Assembly: GCA_964411235.1 (NCBI GenBank) | Contig: CAYPKE010000001.1 | Span: 1-43,284 of the forward strand | Direction of reading: 5' to 3' | From: JAAYKM01 sp964411235 | GTDB lineage: Bacteria; Desulfobacterota; Syntrophia; Syntrophales; JAAYKM01 | Length of the DNA: 43,284 nt | Shown: positions 31,895 to 40,357 of the stretch, piece after piece | Numbering within the stretch: position 1 is the first letter of the stretch | How the letters are laid out: each line of letters opens with the position of its first letter | Notes under the pieces: model-generated | Told to the model about the DNA's origin: nothing | Database searches by the model: none | Seen by the model: the letters and a program-made list of their open reading frames with translations, nothing else | Translations under genes and position numbers: made by a program

Positions 31895-32209
31895 ATGCCA
31901 TGGGTGTATCTTTTTATTGCCGGATTGATGGAGGTGGGTTGGGCGGTAGGCCTGAAGTACACACACGGCTTCAGCCGTCTGTGGCCGACGGTCTGGACTG
32001 TCTTGGCCATGGTCTTCAGTCTTTTTTTTCTGGGCCAGTCCCTGAAAACCCTTCCGGTGGGGACGGCCTACGCGGTATGGACGGGAATCGGGGCCGTCGG
32101 TGCGGCGGTTTTGGGCATCATTCTGTTTGGGGATCCCAAAAGTGCCGTCCGGCTCTTCAGCATCGCATTGATTGTGGCCGGTATCGCGGGCTTGCGGCTT
32201 AGCGCCTGA
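31895..32209 (+). CDS. gdx: SMR guanidinium exporter Gdx (SugE)
   Basis: A 104-residue small multidrug-resistance protein with four membrane segments. The sequence MPWVYLFIAGLMEVGWAVGL, KYTHGFSRLWP and LPVGTAYAVWTGIGAVGAAVLG matches E. coli SugE/Gdx almost block for block, with the essential Glu in segment 1 (Glu13). Gdx proteins exchange guanidinium for protons. ATG 31895 has aggtgaagg ahead; the upstream frame to 31862 is a shadow. No guanidine riboswitch motif could be confidently found in the upstream 130 bases. Confidence 0.93.
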   Translation: MPWVYLFIAGLMEVGWAVGLKYTHGFSRLWPTVWTVLAMVFSLFFLGQSLKTLPVGTAYAVWTGIGAVGAAVLGIILFGDPKSAVRLFSIALIVAGIAGLRLSA

Positions 32210-32210
32210 T

Positions 32211-33566
32211 TCATGCCGATTCTGCGGTCACGACGGTGCCGAACAGGTCGTATTCATCGGCGGATTGAATGCGGACGTACACGAACTCGCCGGGCTTCAG
32301 ATTTTCTCCCGTCAGATACGTCACGCCGTCGATATCAGGCGACTGCCGGCAGCTGCGACCCATGTAGGGATACTCGGGCAGATCGCTGGGCCCTTCGATG
32401 AGAACTTCCTGCACCGAGTCGATCAGAGACTGATTGATCTGCTCCGACACGCGGGCCTGAACCTCCATGACACGGGACGTTCTTTTCTCCTTCGTTCTTT
32501 CCGATACCTGTCCCGGAAGAGCGCGTGCTTCCGTGCCCTCTTCCGGGGAATAGCGGAACGCCCCGAGATGATCGAAACGCGCCTCCCGGATTAAATGGAG
32601 AAGCTTTTGGAAACGCTGGGGCGTTTCTCCGGGGAATCCGACAATAAGCGATGTCCGCAAGGCGATCCCGGGCACGATATTCCGCGCCCTGTCGATCAGG
32701 TTTCGAATTGTCCGGCTGTCACCCCGGCGCTTCATCAGGCGGAGGATCTCGTCGTCGATATGCTGGATGGGAATATCCAGGTAAGGACAGATCTTCTCCT
32801 CGGCGGCTATGGTTCGCAGGATATCGTCCGTCAGGGCCGCCGGGTAGGTGTAGAGCAGGCGGAGCCACCGGAGATCCGGGATCGTGACGAGCGCTTGCAG
32901 CAGTTCCTGCAGGGTCGGTTTTCCCGGGAGATCCCGGCCATAAGCGGTGGTGTCCTGGGCCGTGACGATCAGTTCTCTGACGCCTCCGGCGACCAGGCCT
33001 GCCGCCTCCTGCAGGATATCCTCCAGGCTTCTGCTGCGGGCCTTCCCCCGTATAAACGGAATAACGCAATAAGAGCAGCGGTTGGCACAGCCGTCGGCAA
33101 TCTTGAGATAGGCGGTATGGAAAGGTGTTGAAAGCCGTCGCGGATGGGCCGCCGTCATGAGAAAAGTCGGTTTGTGAACCAGGCACCGCTCCGGCGGCGG
33201 GGCTGCCGTTGCAAGGCGTGCCACATATTCGGCGATACGTCCGACCTCGTCTGTACCCACGAAAAGGTCCACCTCGGGAAGTTCCCGGGAAATTTCCTCA
33301 CCGTATCGCTGAGGGAGGCATCCGGCTACCACCAGATAAGCGCATGTCCCCAGGGTCTTCCAGCGGGCAAGGCGCAGGATTTCCCCGATGGACTCCTCCT
33401 TGGCCGGCAGGATAAAAGCACAGGTATTGAGGAGGATGATCTCCGCGTCCGCTTCCCGGTCAATCAGGCGAAAGCCCGCCCTTTCCAGGGCTGCCCCCAT
33501 CACTTCCGAATCGACAAGGTTCTTGGGACAGCCGAGACTGATAATATGGACCGTTTTCCCCTTCAT
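32211..33566 (-). CDS. rimO: ribosomal protein S12 methylthiotransferase
   Basis: Radical-SAM enzyme adding a methylthio group to Asp89 of ribosomal protein S12. It has 451 residues. The N-terminal auxiliary cluster cysteines are Cys13, Cys49 and Cys83 (SLGCPKNLVDSE, LNTCAFI, AGCLPQ), the radical SAM motif CANRCSYC is at 160-167, and the TRAM domain is at the C-terminus. RimO-specific features are SLGCPKNLVDSE and HTAYLKIADGCANRCSYC. The gene overlaps the end of ftsK by four bases. Confidence 0.96.
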   Translation of the reverse strand: MKGKTVHIISLGCPKNLVDSEVMGAALERAGFRLIDREADAEIILLNTCAFILPAKEESIGEILRLARWKTLGTCAYLVVAGCLPQRYGEEISRELPEVDLFVGTDEVGRIAEYVARLATAAPPPERCLVHKPTFLMTAAHPRRLSTPFHTAYLKIADGCANRCSYCVIPFIRGKARSRSLEDILQEAAGLVAGGVRELIVTAQDTTAYGRDLPGKPTLQELLQALVTIPDLRWLRLLYTYPAALTDDILRTIAAEEKICPYLDIPIQHIDDEILRLMKRRGDSRTIRNLIDRARNIVPGIALRTSLIVGFPGETPQRFQKLLHLIREARFDHLGAFRYSPEEGTEARALPGQVSERTKEKRTSRVMEVQARVSEQINQSLIDSVQEVLIEGPSDLPEYPYMGRSCRQSPDIDGVTYLTGENLKPGEFVYVRIQSADEYDLFGTVVTAESA

Positions 33567-35842
33567 TTTGTGATTTTTCTGGCGAGGACTTTTCTCGGCT
33601 TGACACCGTCGGAGGGTCCCACGACACCTTCGGCTTCCATTTGTTCGATAATGCGGGCCGCACGGTTATAGCCGATTTTCAGGTAGCGCTGGACAAGGGA
33701 GATGGAAGCCTGGCCAAGGTCGGTGACCAATTCCACGGCTTCGTCGTATTTCTTGTCGAAGGCTTCGTCGCCCCTATCCCTGGCTTCGTCATCCGGTAAT
33801 TCGGTTGTGATCGATTCATCGTAGACGGGTTTTGCCTGCTTCTTGACATAGTCCACGACCCGGCTGATTTCCTTGTCCGATACGAAGGCGCCGTGAATCC
33901 GGTTCAGACGGGAAGAGCCCGGGGGAATGAAGAGCATGTCCCCGGCACCCAAGAGCTTTTCCGCGCCATGATCGTCGAGAATGGTCCGGGAGTCGACTTT
34001 GGAGGAAACCTGGAAGGAGATGCGGGTGCGGAAGTTTGCCTTGATCAGCCCCGTAATAACATCGACCGACGGACGCTGCGTGGCGAGGATAAGATGTATA
34101 CCCGCCGCCCGGGCCATCTGGGCAAGGCGGGCCAGGGATTCCTCGACGTTTCGCTGAGCGACCATCATCAAATCGGCCAGTTCATCGATGACGATGATAA
34201 TGTATGGCAGTTTCTGCAGGGGCAATTCGCCTGCGGAGGCCGTCGCTATTGGCAGGAGGGTTTCCTCATCTTCCCCATCGGGACCGGTTTCTTCAAAGCC
34301 GGAAGGGGCGTCGTTATCTTGGCCCCCTTTCTCGCTGTTTATGTTTTCTCCAGCCCTTTTGTCCAGAATCTTGTTGAACATGTCAATGCTTTTCGCTCCT
34401 ACGGTGCTGATTGCCTGATAACGGCGCTCCATTTCCTGCACGGCCCACTTCAGCACCTGGGAGGCTTTTTTCGGATCGACGACCACGGGATGCAGCAGGT
34501 GGGGGATCCCTTCGTAAGCGGCCAGTTCGAGCCTTTTCGGGTCTATCATGAGAAATTTGGCCTCATCCGGAGGGACCTTGAAAAGAATGCTGCAGATCAT
34601 GGCGTTCAGGGAGACGCTTTTACCCGAGCCGGTGGTACCGGCGATAAGCAGATGAGGCATTTTGACCAGGTCTGCGACGACGGGGGCGCCGACAATATCC
34701 TTTCCCAGAGCGATGGGCAACCGGTAACTGCCTTCGGTGCATGCGGTGTTCTCCAGGACGTCTTTCAAGTAAACGGCTTCACGTTCCGGATTGGGAATCT
34801 CAATGCCGACGACGGCTTTCCCGGGAATGGGGGCGACAATGCGAACGCTGGGAGCCCGCAGGGCCAGGGCCAGGTCATCCGACAGGGTGGTGATCTTTGC
34901 AATCTTGACACCCGATGCCGGCTCCAATTCATACATGGTGATGACCGGCCCCGTCCGGACCTCGACGACGCGGCCTTCGACGCCGAAATCGCCGAGCTTT
35001 TTCTCCAGGATCCGGGAATTGGCGATGAGAGTTTCCTTTCTGACCCGGGTGTCCTTGTGAGGCATATCGCTGAGCAGGCTCAGGGGTGGAAGCCGAAACG
35101 TTCCCCGCTTCAGGACGAAATCAAAGGGCATTTGTTCCACCTTTTTTTCCTCTTTTGCGGTCGGAGCCGGTTCGGGATGTCCGACCGACGGAACAATCCG
35201 GGGGGTATGGCCAGCCTCCGGTGTATCGTCTCTGTTGCTCCGTCGCATTCGGCCTCGCCATTTTTCCCAGAACGCTTGACCCGTGAACCAGGACAAAGCG
35301 GTGATGCGCGACAGGAGCCGGGCCGTGATGACGACGGAAAAACTCGTCATGACCATGAGAGAGATCAGCAGAATCGAAATGAGGACCAGAAAGGTGCCCG
35401 CGGTGTTCAGGCGGACATCCATTATTTGAAAAAGATGAAGTCCCAGGACACCGCCGGGACGGATCTCGGACCCGGACAGAGAAATATCGGCCATGATCAT
35501 CGCAAGCAGGGCGGCAAGGGACAGGCAGAGCCCCGTGAACCCGAGCAGATGAAGGGCTCTGATTCGGAATGCATTATCGACAAGGTAACGAAAGCCGGCA
35601 ACGCAAAGAAAGATGGGCAACAGAAGAACACTTGCGCCCAGAAGGCGGATCAGGGAATCCGCCGTATAGGATCCAAACGGGCCGATCAGGTTATGCACCC
35701 CGCCCTTTTCGGCGACAAAATGCGTGAAGGAGGGATCCTGGGGAGAATAGGAAAACAGGCAAAGGAAAAGAAACAAGGCCAGGGAAATATACAGGACCCC
35801 CTTGATTTCACGCGTTCTTTTTAACCCCTTGGTTTCCGTCAT
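33563..35842 (-). CDS. ftsK: DNA translocase FtsK
   Basis: Septal DNA translocase for chromosome segregation, about 759 residues. The N-terminus has four membrane segments in the first about 170 residues. A linker follows, then the motor: Walker A in IAGTTGSGKSVSLN, Walker B in IIIVIDELADLMM, and the C-terminal gamma winged helix (YDEAVELVTDLGQASISLVQRYLKIGYNRAARIIEQMEAEGVVG), which reads KOPS sequences. The linker is short for a Gram-negative FtsK. ATG 35842 was preferred, although a TTG at 35848 with gggga ahead of it is possible. It lies 24 bases after the cheX-like gene, so the three genes cheX-like, ftsK and rimO form a likely operon. Confidence 0.95.
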   Translation of the reverse strand: MTETKGLKRTREIKGVLYISLALFLFLCLFSYSPQDPSFTHFVAEKGGVHNLIGPFGSYTADSLIRLLGASVLLLPIFLCVAGFRYLVDNAFRIRALHLLGFTGLCLSLAALLAMIMADISLSGSEIRPGGVLGLHLFQIMDVRLNTAGTFLVLISILLISLMVMTSFSVVITARLLSRITALSWFTGQAFWEKWRGRMRRSNRDDTPEAGHTPRIVPSVGHPEPAPTAKEEKKVEQMPFDFVLKRGTFRLPPLSLLSDMPHKDTRVRKETLIANSRILEKKLGDFGVEGRVVEVRTGPVITMYELEPASGVKIAKITTLSDDLALALRAPSVRIVAPIPGKAVVGIEIPNPEREAVYLKDVLENTACTEGSYRLPIALGKDIVGAPVVADLVKMPHLLIAGTTGSGKSVSLNAMICSILFKVPPDEAKFLMIDPKRLELAAYEGIPHLLHPVVVDPKKASQVLKWAVQEMERRYQAISTVGAKSIDMFNKILDKRAGENINSEKGGQDNDAPSGFEETGPDGEDEETLLPIATASAGELPLQKLPYIIIVIDELADLMMVAQRNVEESLARLAQMARAAGIHLILATQRPSVDVITGLIKANFRTRISFQVSSKVDSRTILDDHGAEKLLGAGDMLFIPPGSSRLNRIHGAFVSDKEISRVVDYVKKQAKPVYDESITTELPDDEARDRGDEAFDKKYDEAVELVTDLGQASISLVQRYLKIGYNRAARIIEQMEAEGVVGPSDGVKPRKVLARKITK

Positions 35843-35866
35843 GATCAAAAACGATCCCCGCGAACC

Positions 35867-36757
35867 CTATTTCTTTTTCGTGACATGATCCTGGAAGTGT
35901 CGCTTGATGGTCATGTCGCCATCGGTCTCCGCCATTTTTGCCAGCATCTTGGCGGTGGAAATATCCAGTTTCAGTCTGCGGATTTTCTCATCGTAGGCAT
36001 CAATCAGTTTCTTCTGTTCCTTTCTCTTTGCCAGAGGCATGAACGGGTTGGCCTCGAGTTTTCTCTGGATATCATCACGGATTGCCGTAATTTTGGCCAA
36101 CGCTTTTTTCAGCTTTTCAATCCGTTCCTCGGGAGTCGTGTCGGCGGTCTCTTCAGACCCCGGTCGTTCCGTCGAAGACGCTGCTGGGGGTTCTTGCTTG
36201 CCGCCTGTCTTTGGTCCGGTTTCGATGATCTTGCCCTGGGACAGCGTGGGCTTGTTGATGACATCATAGGTAACCTGGTGTTTCATGTGGCCCTGCGTCG
36301 GCTTGATGCAGACATCCACAACGAAATCACCGCACGGGGTGGCAAAGGGGATCACGATGCTCGGGGCTTTCAGGATATGGTTGATGGTATGCCCTTCGCC
36401 GACCACGACGGAGGGAATGGCCGCATAAACACTCAGGCCGTTTTTTTCCATATGGGTCCGGGCAACACCGGAGATCATGTTGGTGAGTTCACCGACGGCG
36501 TCGAGGACTTCCCGGCTCGGTTCCGTATGGCTCTCGCCAAGCATATTGCTTACGATGCCGCAAATGCAAGGCGTATGAAAGCTTACGGCAAGGGAGCCGA
36601 TGGCGTCTCCGGTTATGCCGATTATACCGGAAACGTCCCCATGAGCAATGTCTTCCTTCTTCAAGTAGGCCTTGCCGGCGCTGGCATCAATGAAGGCCAT
36701 CGTTTTCAGCACTTCTTTTGCACCGTCCAGAAACGGATTGATAAAACGGACATCCAT
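35867..36757 (-). CDS. CheX-type chemotaxis phosphatase domain protein with C-terminal coiled coil
   Basis: A 296-residue soluble protein. Residues about 1-155 form a CheX-like fold (MDVRFINPFLDGAKEVLKTMA, then GDAIGSLAVSFHTPCICGIVSNML and VGELTNMISGVARTHMEKNG with the E-x-x-N phosphatase motif). Residues after about 185 form a low-complexity linker and a helical coiled coil (KKALAKITAIRDDIQRKLE, then EQKKLIDAYDEKIRRLKLD). CheX dephosphorylates CheY-P, so it may control motility or another response regulator. The presence of an N-terminal CheX domain plus a long extra region is unusual. It is first of the cheX-ftsK-rimO set, with two hairpins separating it from uppP. Confidence 0.85.
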   Translation of the reverse strand: MDVRFINPFLDGAKEVLKTMAFIDASAGKAYLKKEDIAHGDVSGIIGITGDAIGSLAVSFHTPCICGIVSNMLGESHTEPSREVLDAVGELTNMISGVARTHMEKNGLSVYAAIPSVVVGEGHTINHILKAPSIVIPFATPCGDFVVDVCIKPTQGHMKHQVTYDVINKPTLSQGKIIETGPKTGGKQEPPAASSTERPGSEETADTTPEERIEKLKKALAKITAIRDDIQRKLEANPFMPLAKRKEQKKLIDAYDEKIRRLKLDISTAKMLAKMAETDGDMTIKRHFQDHVTKKK

Positions 36758-36829
36758 TGTGCCTGGTTCCCCCCCTTTCCCGCCGATACGACTGATTCTG
36801 CTTTACCCCTATACCAAAATTCTTCCGGC

Positions 36830-36849
36830 TGCAAAAGTGCCCTTTTGCA
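36830..36849 (-). promoter_or_regulatory. 8-bp perfect hairpin upstream of the cheX-like gene
   Basis: TGCAAAAG, a four-base loop TGCC, and CTTTTGCA on the plus strand. It lies downstream of uppP, just beyond the GC-rich hairpin at 36861-36891, and about 75 bases before the cheX-like start. It could help terminate uppP or regulate cheX. Confidence 0.4.
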
Positions 36850-36860
36850 TCGGAGCTGCC

Positions 36861-36891
36861 GCCGGGATGACCGCACGGCGGTCATCCCGGC
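36861..36891 (-). terminator. perfect 14-bp GC-rich hairpin after uppP
   Basis: GCCGGGATGACCGC (36861-36874) and GCGGTCATCCCGGC (36878-36891) are exact complements around a three-base loop. It starts four bases beyond the uppP stop codon at 36896-36898. The very stable stem should block or pause transcription, but no T-run follows on either strand, so intrinsic termination is unproven; a dispersed repeat is an alternative. Confidence 0.5.
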
Positions 36892-36895
36892 GAGA

Positions 36896-37714
36896 TCACA
36901 TGTGCCACAGGGCGATCAGGACCGATCCGCCGAACAGCCAGCAATAGTAGGCGAAGAAACGCAACGTCGCTTTTCTCAGAAACAAATACAGAAGTTTCAG
37001 GGAAAAGAAGCCGGTCACGGCGGCGGCAAGAAAACCGGCCAGATACGAAGGAAGGTCTCCTGCCGTGACGGCCGAGAAATGGGGGGCCTGTAATGCCACC
37101 GCACCCATAACTGCGGGGATGGACATCAGAAAAGAGTAACGGGCCGCTGTCTTTCGGTTCAGTCCCAGAAAGATGCCGCACGCAATCGTTGCGCCGGAAC
37201 GGGAAATACCGGGAATAAGCGCAAACCCTTGTGCAAGACCCAGCAAGAGCGCTTTGGGGAAGGATAGTTTTTCTTCATTGGCGCTGTTGTAACGGATACG
37301 ATCGGAAAGATAAAGCAGGAGGCCGGTAACAAAAAGCATGGATGCGGCAATCTTCGTGGAAGTGAAGAGGCTCTCAATTTCTTCCCGGAAAGTCAGCCCG
37401 ATGGTTGCCGTCAGGGCCGTACTGGCCAGGATGAGGATAAGCAGTCTGCGGAAGAATCTCTGCTGCTTTAGCGGAAGAGAAAAATTTCTTTTTCCGGGCC
37501 ACAAGGAACACAACATCATCCAGATGTCCTCCCGGAAGAAAAAGATGACAGCGGCCAGCGTTCCCAGATGGACGACCGCATCAAAGAGAACTCCCGGCTG
37601 GTAAAAAACCGGCATAAATCCCTGAGCGATGACAAGATGGGCCGAACTGCTGACGGGCAGCAGCTCCGTCAAGCCTTGGACGATTCCGAGAAAAATGGCC
37701 TGCAGCAGACTCAA
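36896..37714 (-). CDS. uppP: undecaprenyl-diphosphatase
   Basis: Membrane phosphatase (BacA/UppP) that recycles undecaprenyl pyrophosphate to the phosphate lipid carrier for cell-wall synthesis. It has 272 residues and about eight membrane segments. Family motifs are FLGIVQGLTELLPVSSSAHL at the start (with the catalytic Glu) and GISRSGATIACGIFLG at about residue 170. Its ATG overlaps the plsC stop by four bases, so the two are coupled. Confidence 0.96.
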   Translation of the reverse strand: MSLLQAIFLGIVQGLTELLPVSSSAHLVIAQGFMPVFYQPGVLFDAVVHLGTLAAVIFFFREDIWMMLCSLWPGKRNFSLPLKQQRFFRRLLILILASTALTATIGLTFREEIESLFTSTKIAASMLFVTGLLLYLSDRIRYNSANEEKLSFPKALLLGLAQGFALIPGISRSGATIACGIFLGLNRKTAARYSFLMSIPAVMGAVALQAPHFSAVTAGDLPSYLAGFLAAAVTGFFSLKLLYLFLRKATLRFFAYYCWLFGGSVLIALWHM

Positions 37715-38466
37715 CGTGAACGCTCCGCTTGCGGGGGTGAGGATGTGGTTCCGTAGGAATCGTAGTTGCGGATAATGGTATCTCTCACTTTCTTAATCAG
37801 TTCCTTATTCATTTCCGGGGTATACGCGGTGACGTCGACAGGTTGGTCGATAACAAGGGTGATCTGTCCACGACCGATTTGCAGCGTATGCTTGGGCCAA
37901 ATGCCGGCGGCGCCGATGATGGTAACCGGCGTCACCGGGACATCTGCCTGCATGGCCAGGTGAAACATGCCGGATTTGAAGGGGCCGATTGTGCCGTCTT
38001 CGCTTCGGGTTCCTTCAGGAAAGGACATGACCGACCGGTTTGCCTGAATCTTCTTTGCCGCTTCGACGATACTGGACAGGGCTTTTTCGTGATTGCCGCG
38101 ATCAATCGGTATGTAGCCGGCTTTTTTCATAGCCAGGCCGAAGACCGGTATCCGGAAAAGTTCATTCTTGGCGATCCAGCGAAACTCTCCGGGAATATAG
38201 CCCAAAACGGCGAAGATATCAAAATGGCTTTGGTGATTGGCCATAAAGATCTGGGGCCGATCCACCAGGATGTTTTCTCCGCCGAGGACCCGGACCCTGA
38301 CATCGGCCAGGCGCAACAAGACCCGCGCCCAGTTGCGTGCCACGCGGTGAATTCTTTCCTCGCCCGGAGAGAAGAGGGCCAGCAAAACGGCATAAAGGGA
38401 AAAGAGGGCCGTTATCAATACGCCCATCAGCAGGATTCCCAGGGACCGGATCATCGGGCTCTCCAT
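37711..38466 (-). CDS. plsC: 1-acyl-sn-glycerol-3-phosphate acyltransferase
   Basis: Second acyl transfer to lysophosphatidic acid in phospholipid synthesis. It has 251 residues. The HX4D motif is in MANHQSHFDIFAVLG, and FPEGTRSEDGTIGPFKSG is the acyl-phosphate-binding motif III; PVTPVTIIG is motif IV. A membrane segment near the N-terminus (LGILLMGVLITALFSLYAV) anchors it. It is the upstream partner of uppP. The 274-base gap to the divergent hldE-type gene on the right holds that gene's promoter. Confidence 0.95.
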   Translation of the reverse strand: MESPMIRSLGILLMGVLITALFSLYAVLLALFSPGEERIHRVARNWARVLLRLADVRVRVLGGENILVDRPQIFMANHQSHFDIFAVLGYIPGEFRWIAKNELFRIPVFGLAMKKAGYIPIDRGNHEKALSSIVEAAKKIQANRSVMSFPEGTRSEDGTIGPFKSGMFHLAMQADVPVTPVTIIGAAGIWPKHTLQIGRGQITLVIDQPVDVTAYTPEMNKELIKKVRDTIIRNYDSYGTTSSPPQAERSR

Positions 38467-38645
38467 TCTTTTTACTTCGATATGGTCAATACAGCATGAA
38501 GCCTCCCCTAAGTACCGGATTGCCCTGTTTTAGTCAATGCGCAAAGTCGCGAAGACGCATTTGTTCGAATCAGAAGGTGTGCTTCCGGTTCCGGAAGAAA
38601 GTTCGCAATGGGGTTTTTCTCCCTGTGTCCGCTGTCCCTTCCGAT

Positions 38646-38694
38646 ACAAAGCTGACACAAAGCTGTTGACAAATATCTCTTCCGATAATAGCAT
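38646..38694 (+). promoter_or_regulatory. promoter of the heptose kinase gene with tandem direct repeat
   Basis: TTGACA at 38666-38671, a 17-base spacer, and TAGCAT at 38689-38694 (four of six). Immediately before the -35 are two copies of ACAAAGCTG, at 38646-38654 and 38657-38665, spaced by 11 bases start to start, one turn of the helix, which is what a dimeric activator or repressor site looks like. Confidence 0.5.
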
Positions 38695-38740
38695 AGCGCC
38701 CCTTCATGCCTGATTTGCAAAGGAAAAGGTTTTTCAATTG

Positions 38741-39730
38741 ATGGATCGAGAAAGAGCATTGCTCATTATCGACCGTTTTCCCAGAGCGAAAGTTCTGGTC
38801 GTCGGAGACGTGATGGTCGATCACTTTATCTGGGGAAAGGTCGCGCGCATTTCGCCGGAGGCGCCGGTTCCCGTTGTTGAGGTCAGTTCTGATTCCCGCC
38901 GCTGGGGAGGGTGTGCCAATGTGATGAATAACATTCACAGCGTGGGGGGAAAAGTTTACCTTGCAGGGGTGATCGGGGACGATGCCACCGGGGCCAAACT
39001 TCTGGAAGAATTCAAGAAGCAGGAGATTCCCACGGAGGGGGTCGTCATCGATCCGGGTCGGCACACGACCCTGAAAACGCGGATTGTCGCACACAGCCAG
39101 CAGGTTGTGCGCTTTGACCGGGAGACACGCAAGGCGGTTTCGCCGTCGTGCATCGCAAAGCTCCTCGGCTATATTGCCTCATTGATAGATGAAATCGATA
39201 CGATCGTGATCTCCGATTACAACAAAGGGGTCGTCACGGCAGAGCTTCTTGATGGGATTCGAGAGATGATTAACGGTAAGCAGGTCCGGGTGTGTGTCGA
39301 CCCGAAGCGGAGGGACCTTTCTTTTTACCGCGGGTTTGACGTCATTACGCCCAACCATGTCGAGGCGGAGGAGGCCCTGGGCATCGAGGATCTGAACGGA
39401 AACGAAGCCGGCAAGAAAGAGGCGATCCGGCGTGAGGTTCTCCGACTGCTGGAGCGATTGCAACTCAGGGCGCTTCTCATTACAAGGGGAGAGGCCGGGA
39501 TGAGTCTTTTCGAAAATGACGGCACAGTGGTCCACATTCCCACTCAGGCCCGGGCCATTTATGATGTGACCGGTGCGGGCGACACGGTGATCGGCGTGTT
39601 CTCGGTCTGCCTTGCGGCCGGAGCGACTTTTTGTGAGGCGGCGGAGATCTCTAATTACGCTGCCGGAATCGCCGTCGGGAAAGTCGGGACGGCAACAGTT
39701 TCACGGGAAGAACTCCGGAGGGCTTTGTGA
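38741..39730 (+). CDS. D-glycero-beta-D-manno-heptose-7-phosphate kinase (HldE N-domain type, RfaE1)
   Basis: PfkB-type sugar kinase, 329 residues, in the ADP-heptose pathway for lipopolysaccharide inner core. Family blocks are VLVVGDVMVDHFIWGKVARISPEAPVPVVEV and WGGCANVMNNIHSVGG. DVTGAGDTVIGVFSVCLAAG near residue 270 carries the catalytic Asp. The nucleotidyltransferase half of E. coli HldE is absent, so the adenylyltransferase must be elsewhere. ATG 38741 follows aaaggaaaagg; a TTG three bases earlier is an alternative. It overlaps the next gene by four bases. Confidence 0.92.
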   Translation: MDRERALLIIDRFPRAKVLVVGDVMVDHFIWGKVARISPEAPVPVVEVSSDSRRWGGCANVMNNIHSVGGKVYLAGVIGDDATGAKLLEEFKKQEIPTEGVVIDPGRHTTLKTRIVAHSQQVVRFDRETRKAVSPSCIAKLLGYIASLIDEIDTIVISDYNKGVVTAELLDGIREMINGKQVRVCVDPKRRDLSFYRGFDVITPNHVEAEEALGIEDLNGNEAGKKEAIRREVLRLLERLQLRALLITRGEAGMSLFENDGTVVHIPTQARAIYDVTGAGDTVIGVFSVCLAAGATFCEAAEISNYAAGIAVGKVGTATVSREELRRAL

Positions 39731-40284
39731 GCAAGCCCCTGTCGGCGGAAGCGGTCAAACTGATCATAAGTGTTCTGGCCTCCGACCGTGGCTCCCTGGA
39801 CTCTTCGATGAAGAGGCTTGCCGATCTTTTCGGTGTGCCGGACGTCATCGGCGCCCCACTTGGTTTTGGGTATACCGATTACTACGCGCCGGAAATGGGG
39901 CGCGAGCTGGTCCGGCGCTTTCTTTCGTTCGAAAGGCTCATCAGGCCGGAAGCTCTTCCCGATATCAAAATATCAACGAACCGTATCGAGGAAGATTTCG
40001 TGGAAGATGGTCGCCGCCGCATCAATCTCGATCCCGGCTACATTTCTCCGGCGCATTTGCTGCTGGCGACGGGAAAGGGTTACACGCACCGGCCTTATCT
40101 GCGGAATGGGATCTATGCCGATCTGACGCTTGTGTTCCGGGAAAAAATGTTCCATGATTTATCGTGGACTTATCCGGACTACGCCGCGGCCCGACAAATA
40201 GACTTTTTTAACCGGATCAGAGCACGGTATATGGCCCAGGTGAAACAAGGTGCGGCCGAAGGGGTCAAGGAGGCTGTTGATTAA
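39727..40284 (+). CDS. DUF4416 family protein
   Basis: A 185-residue protein typical of DUF4416 in deltaproteobacteria. Diagnostic segments are GFGYTDYYAPEMG (near residue 47), INLDPGYISPAHLLLATGKGYTHRPYL (near 100), and YADLTLVFREKMFHDLSWTYPDY. Function unknown. Start is GTG at 39727, overlapping the kinase stop (GTGA). The proteins occur near yicC in this phylum, as here. Confidence 0.85.
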   Translation: MSKPLSAEAVKLIISVLASDRGSLDSSMKRLADLFGVPDVIGAPLGFGYTDYYAPEMGRELVRRFLSFERLIRPEALPDIKISTNRIEEDFVEDGRRRINLDPGYISPAHLLLATGKGYTHRPYLRNGIYADLTLVFREKMFHDLSWTYPDYAAARQIDFFNRIRARYMAQVKQGAAEGVKEAVD

Positions 40285-40304
40285 AGTTGGAAATGGAATT
40301 CCTG

Positions 40305-40334
40305 TTGATTCCTTGCATTTTTTTCGATTACGAT
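40305..40334 (+). promoter_or_regulatory. possible promoter for the yicC-gmk-rpoZ-pyrF group
   Basis: TTGATT at 40305-40310 (four of six), an 18-base spacer, and TACGAT at 40329-40334 (four of six), about 24 bases before the yicC ATG. An overlapping weak hairpin (GGAAT 40294-40298, ATTCC 40308-40312, then T at 40318-40324) could terminate the upstream gene. Confidence 0.35.
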
Positions 40335-40357
40335 CATACGGAAGGTGTCGGTAAAAA

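Noticed and set aside
33893..35824. 643-codon plus-strand ORF
   Set aside because: Lies entirely antisense to ftsK, whose protein has all FtsK motifs. The plus-strand translation has no family features and is rich in Gly, Gln, Arg and Asp from the complementary codon pattern.
35885..37093. 402-codon plus-strand ORF
   Set aside because: Antisense to cheX-like and uppP; no features.
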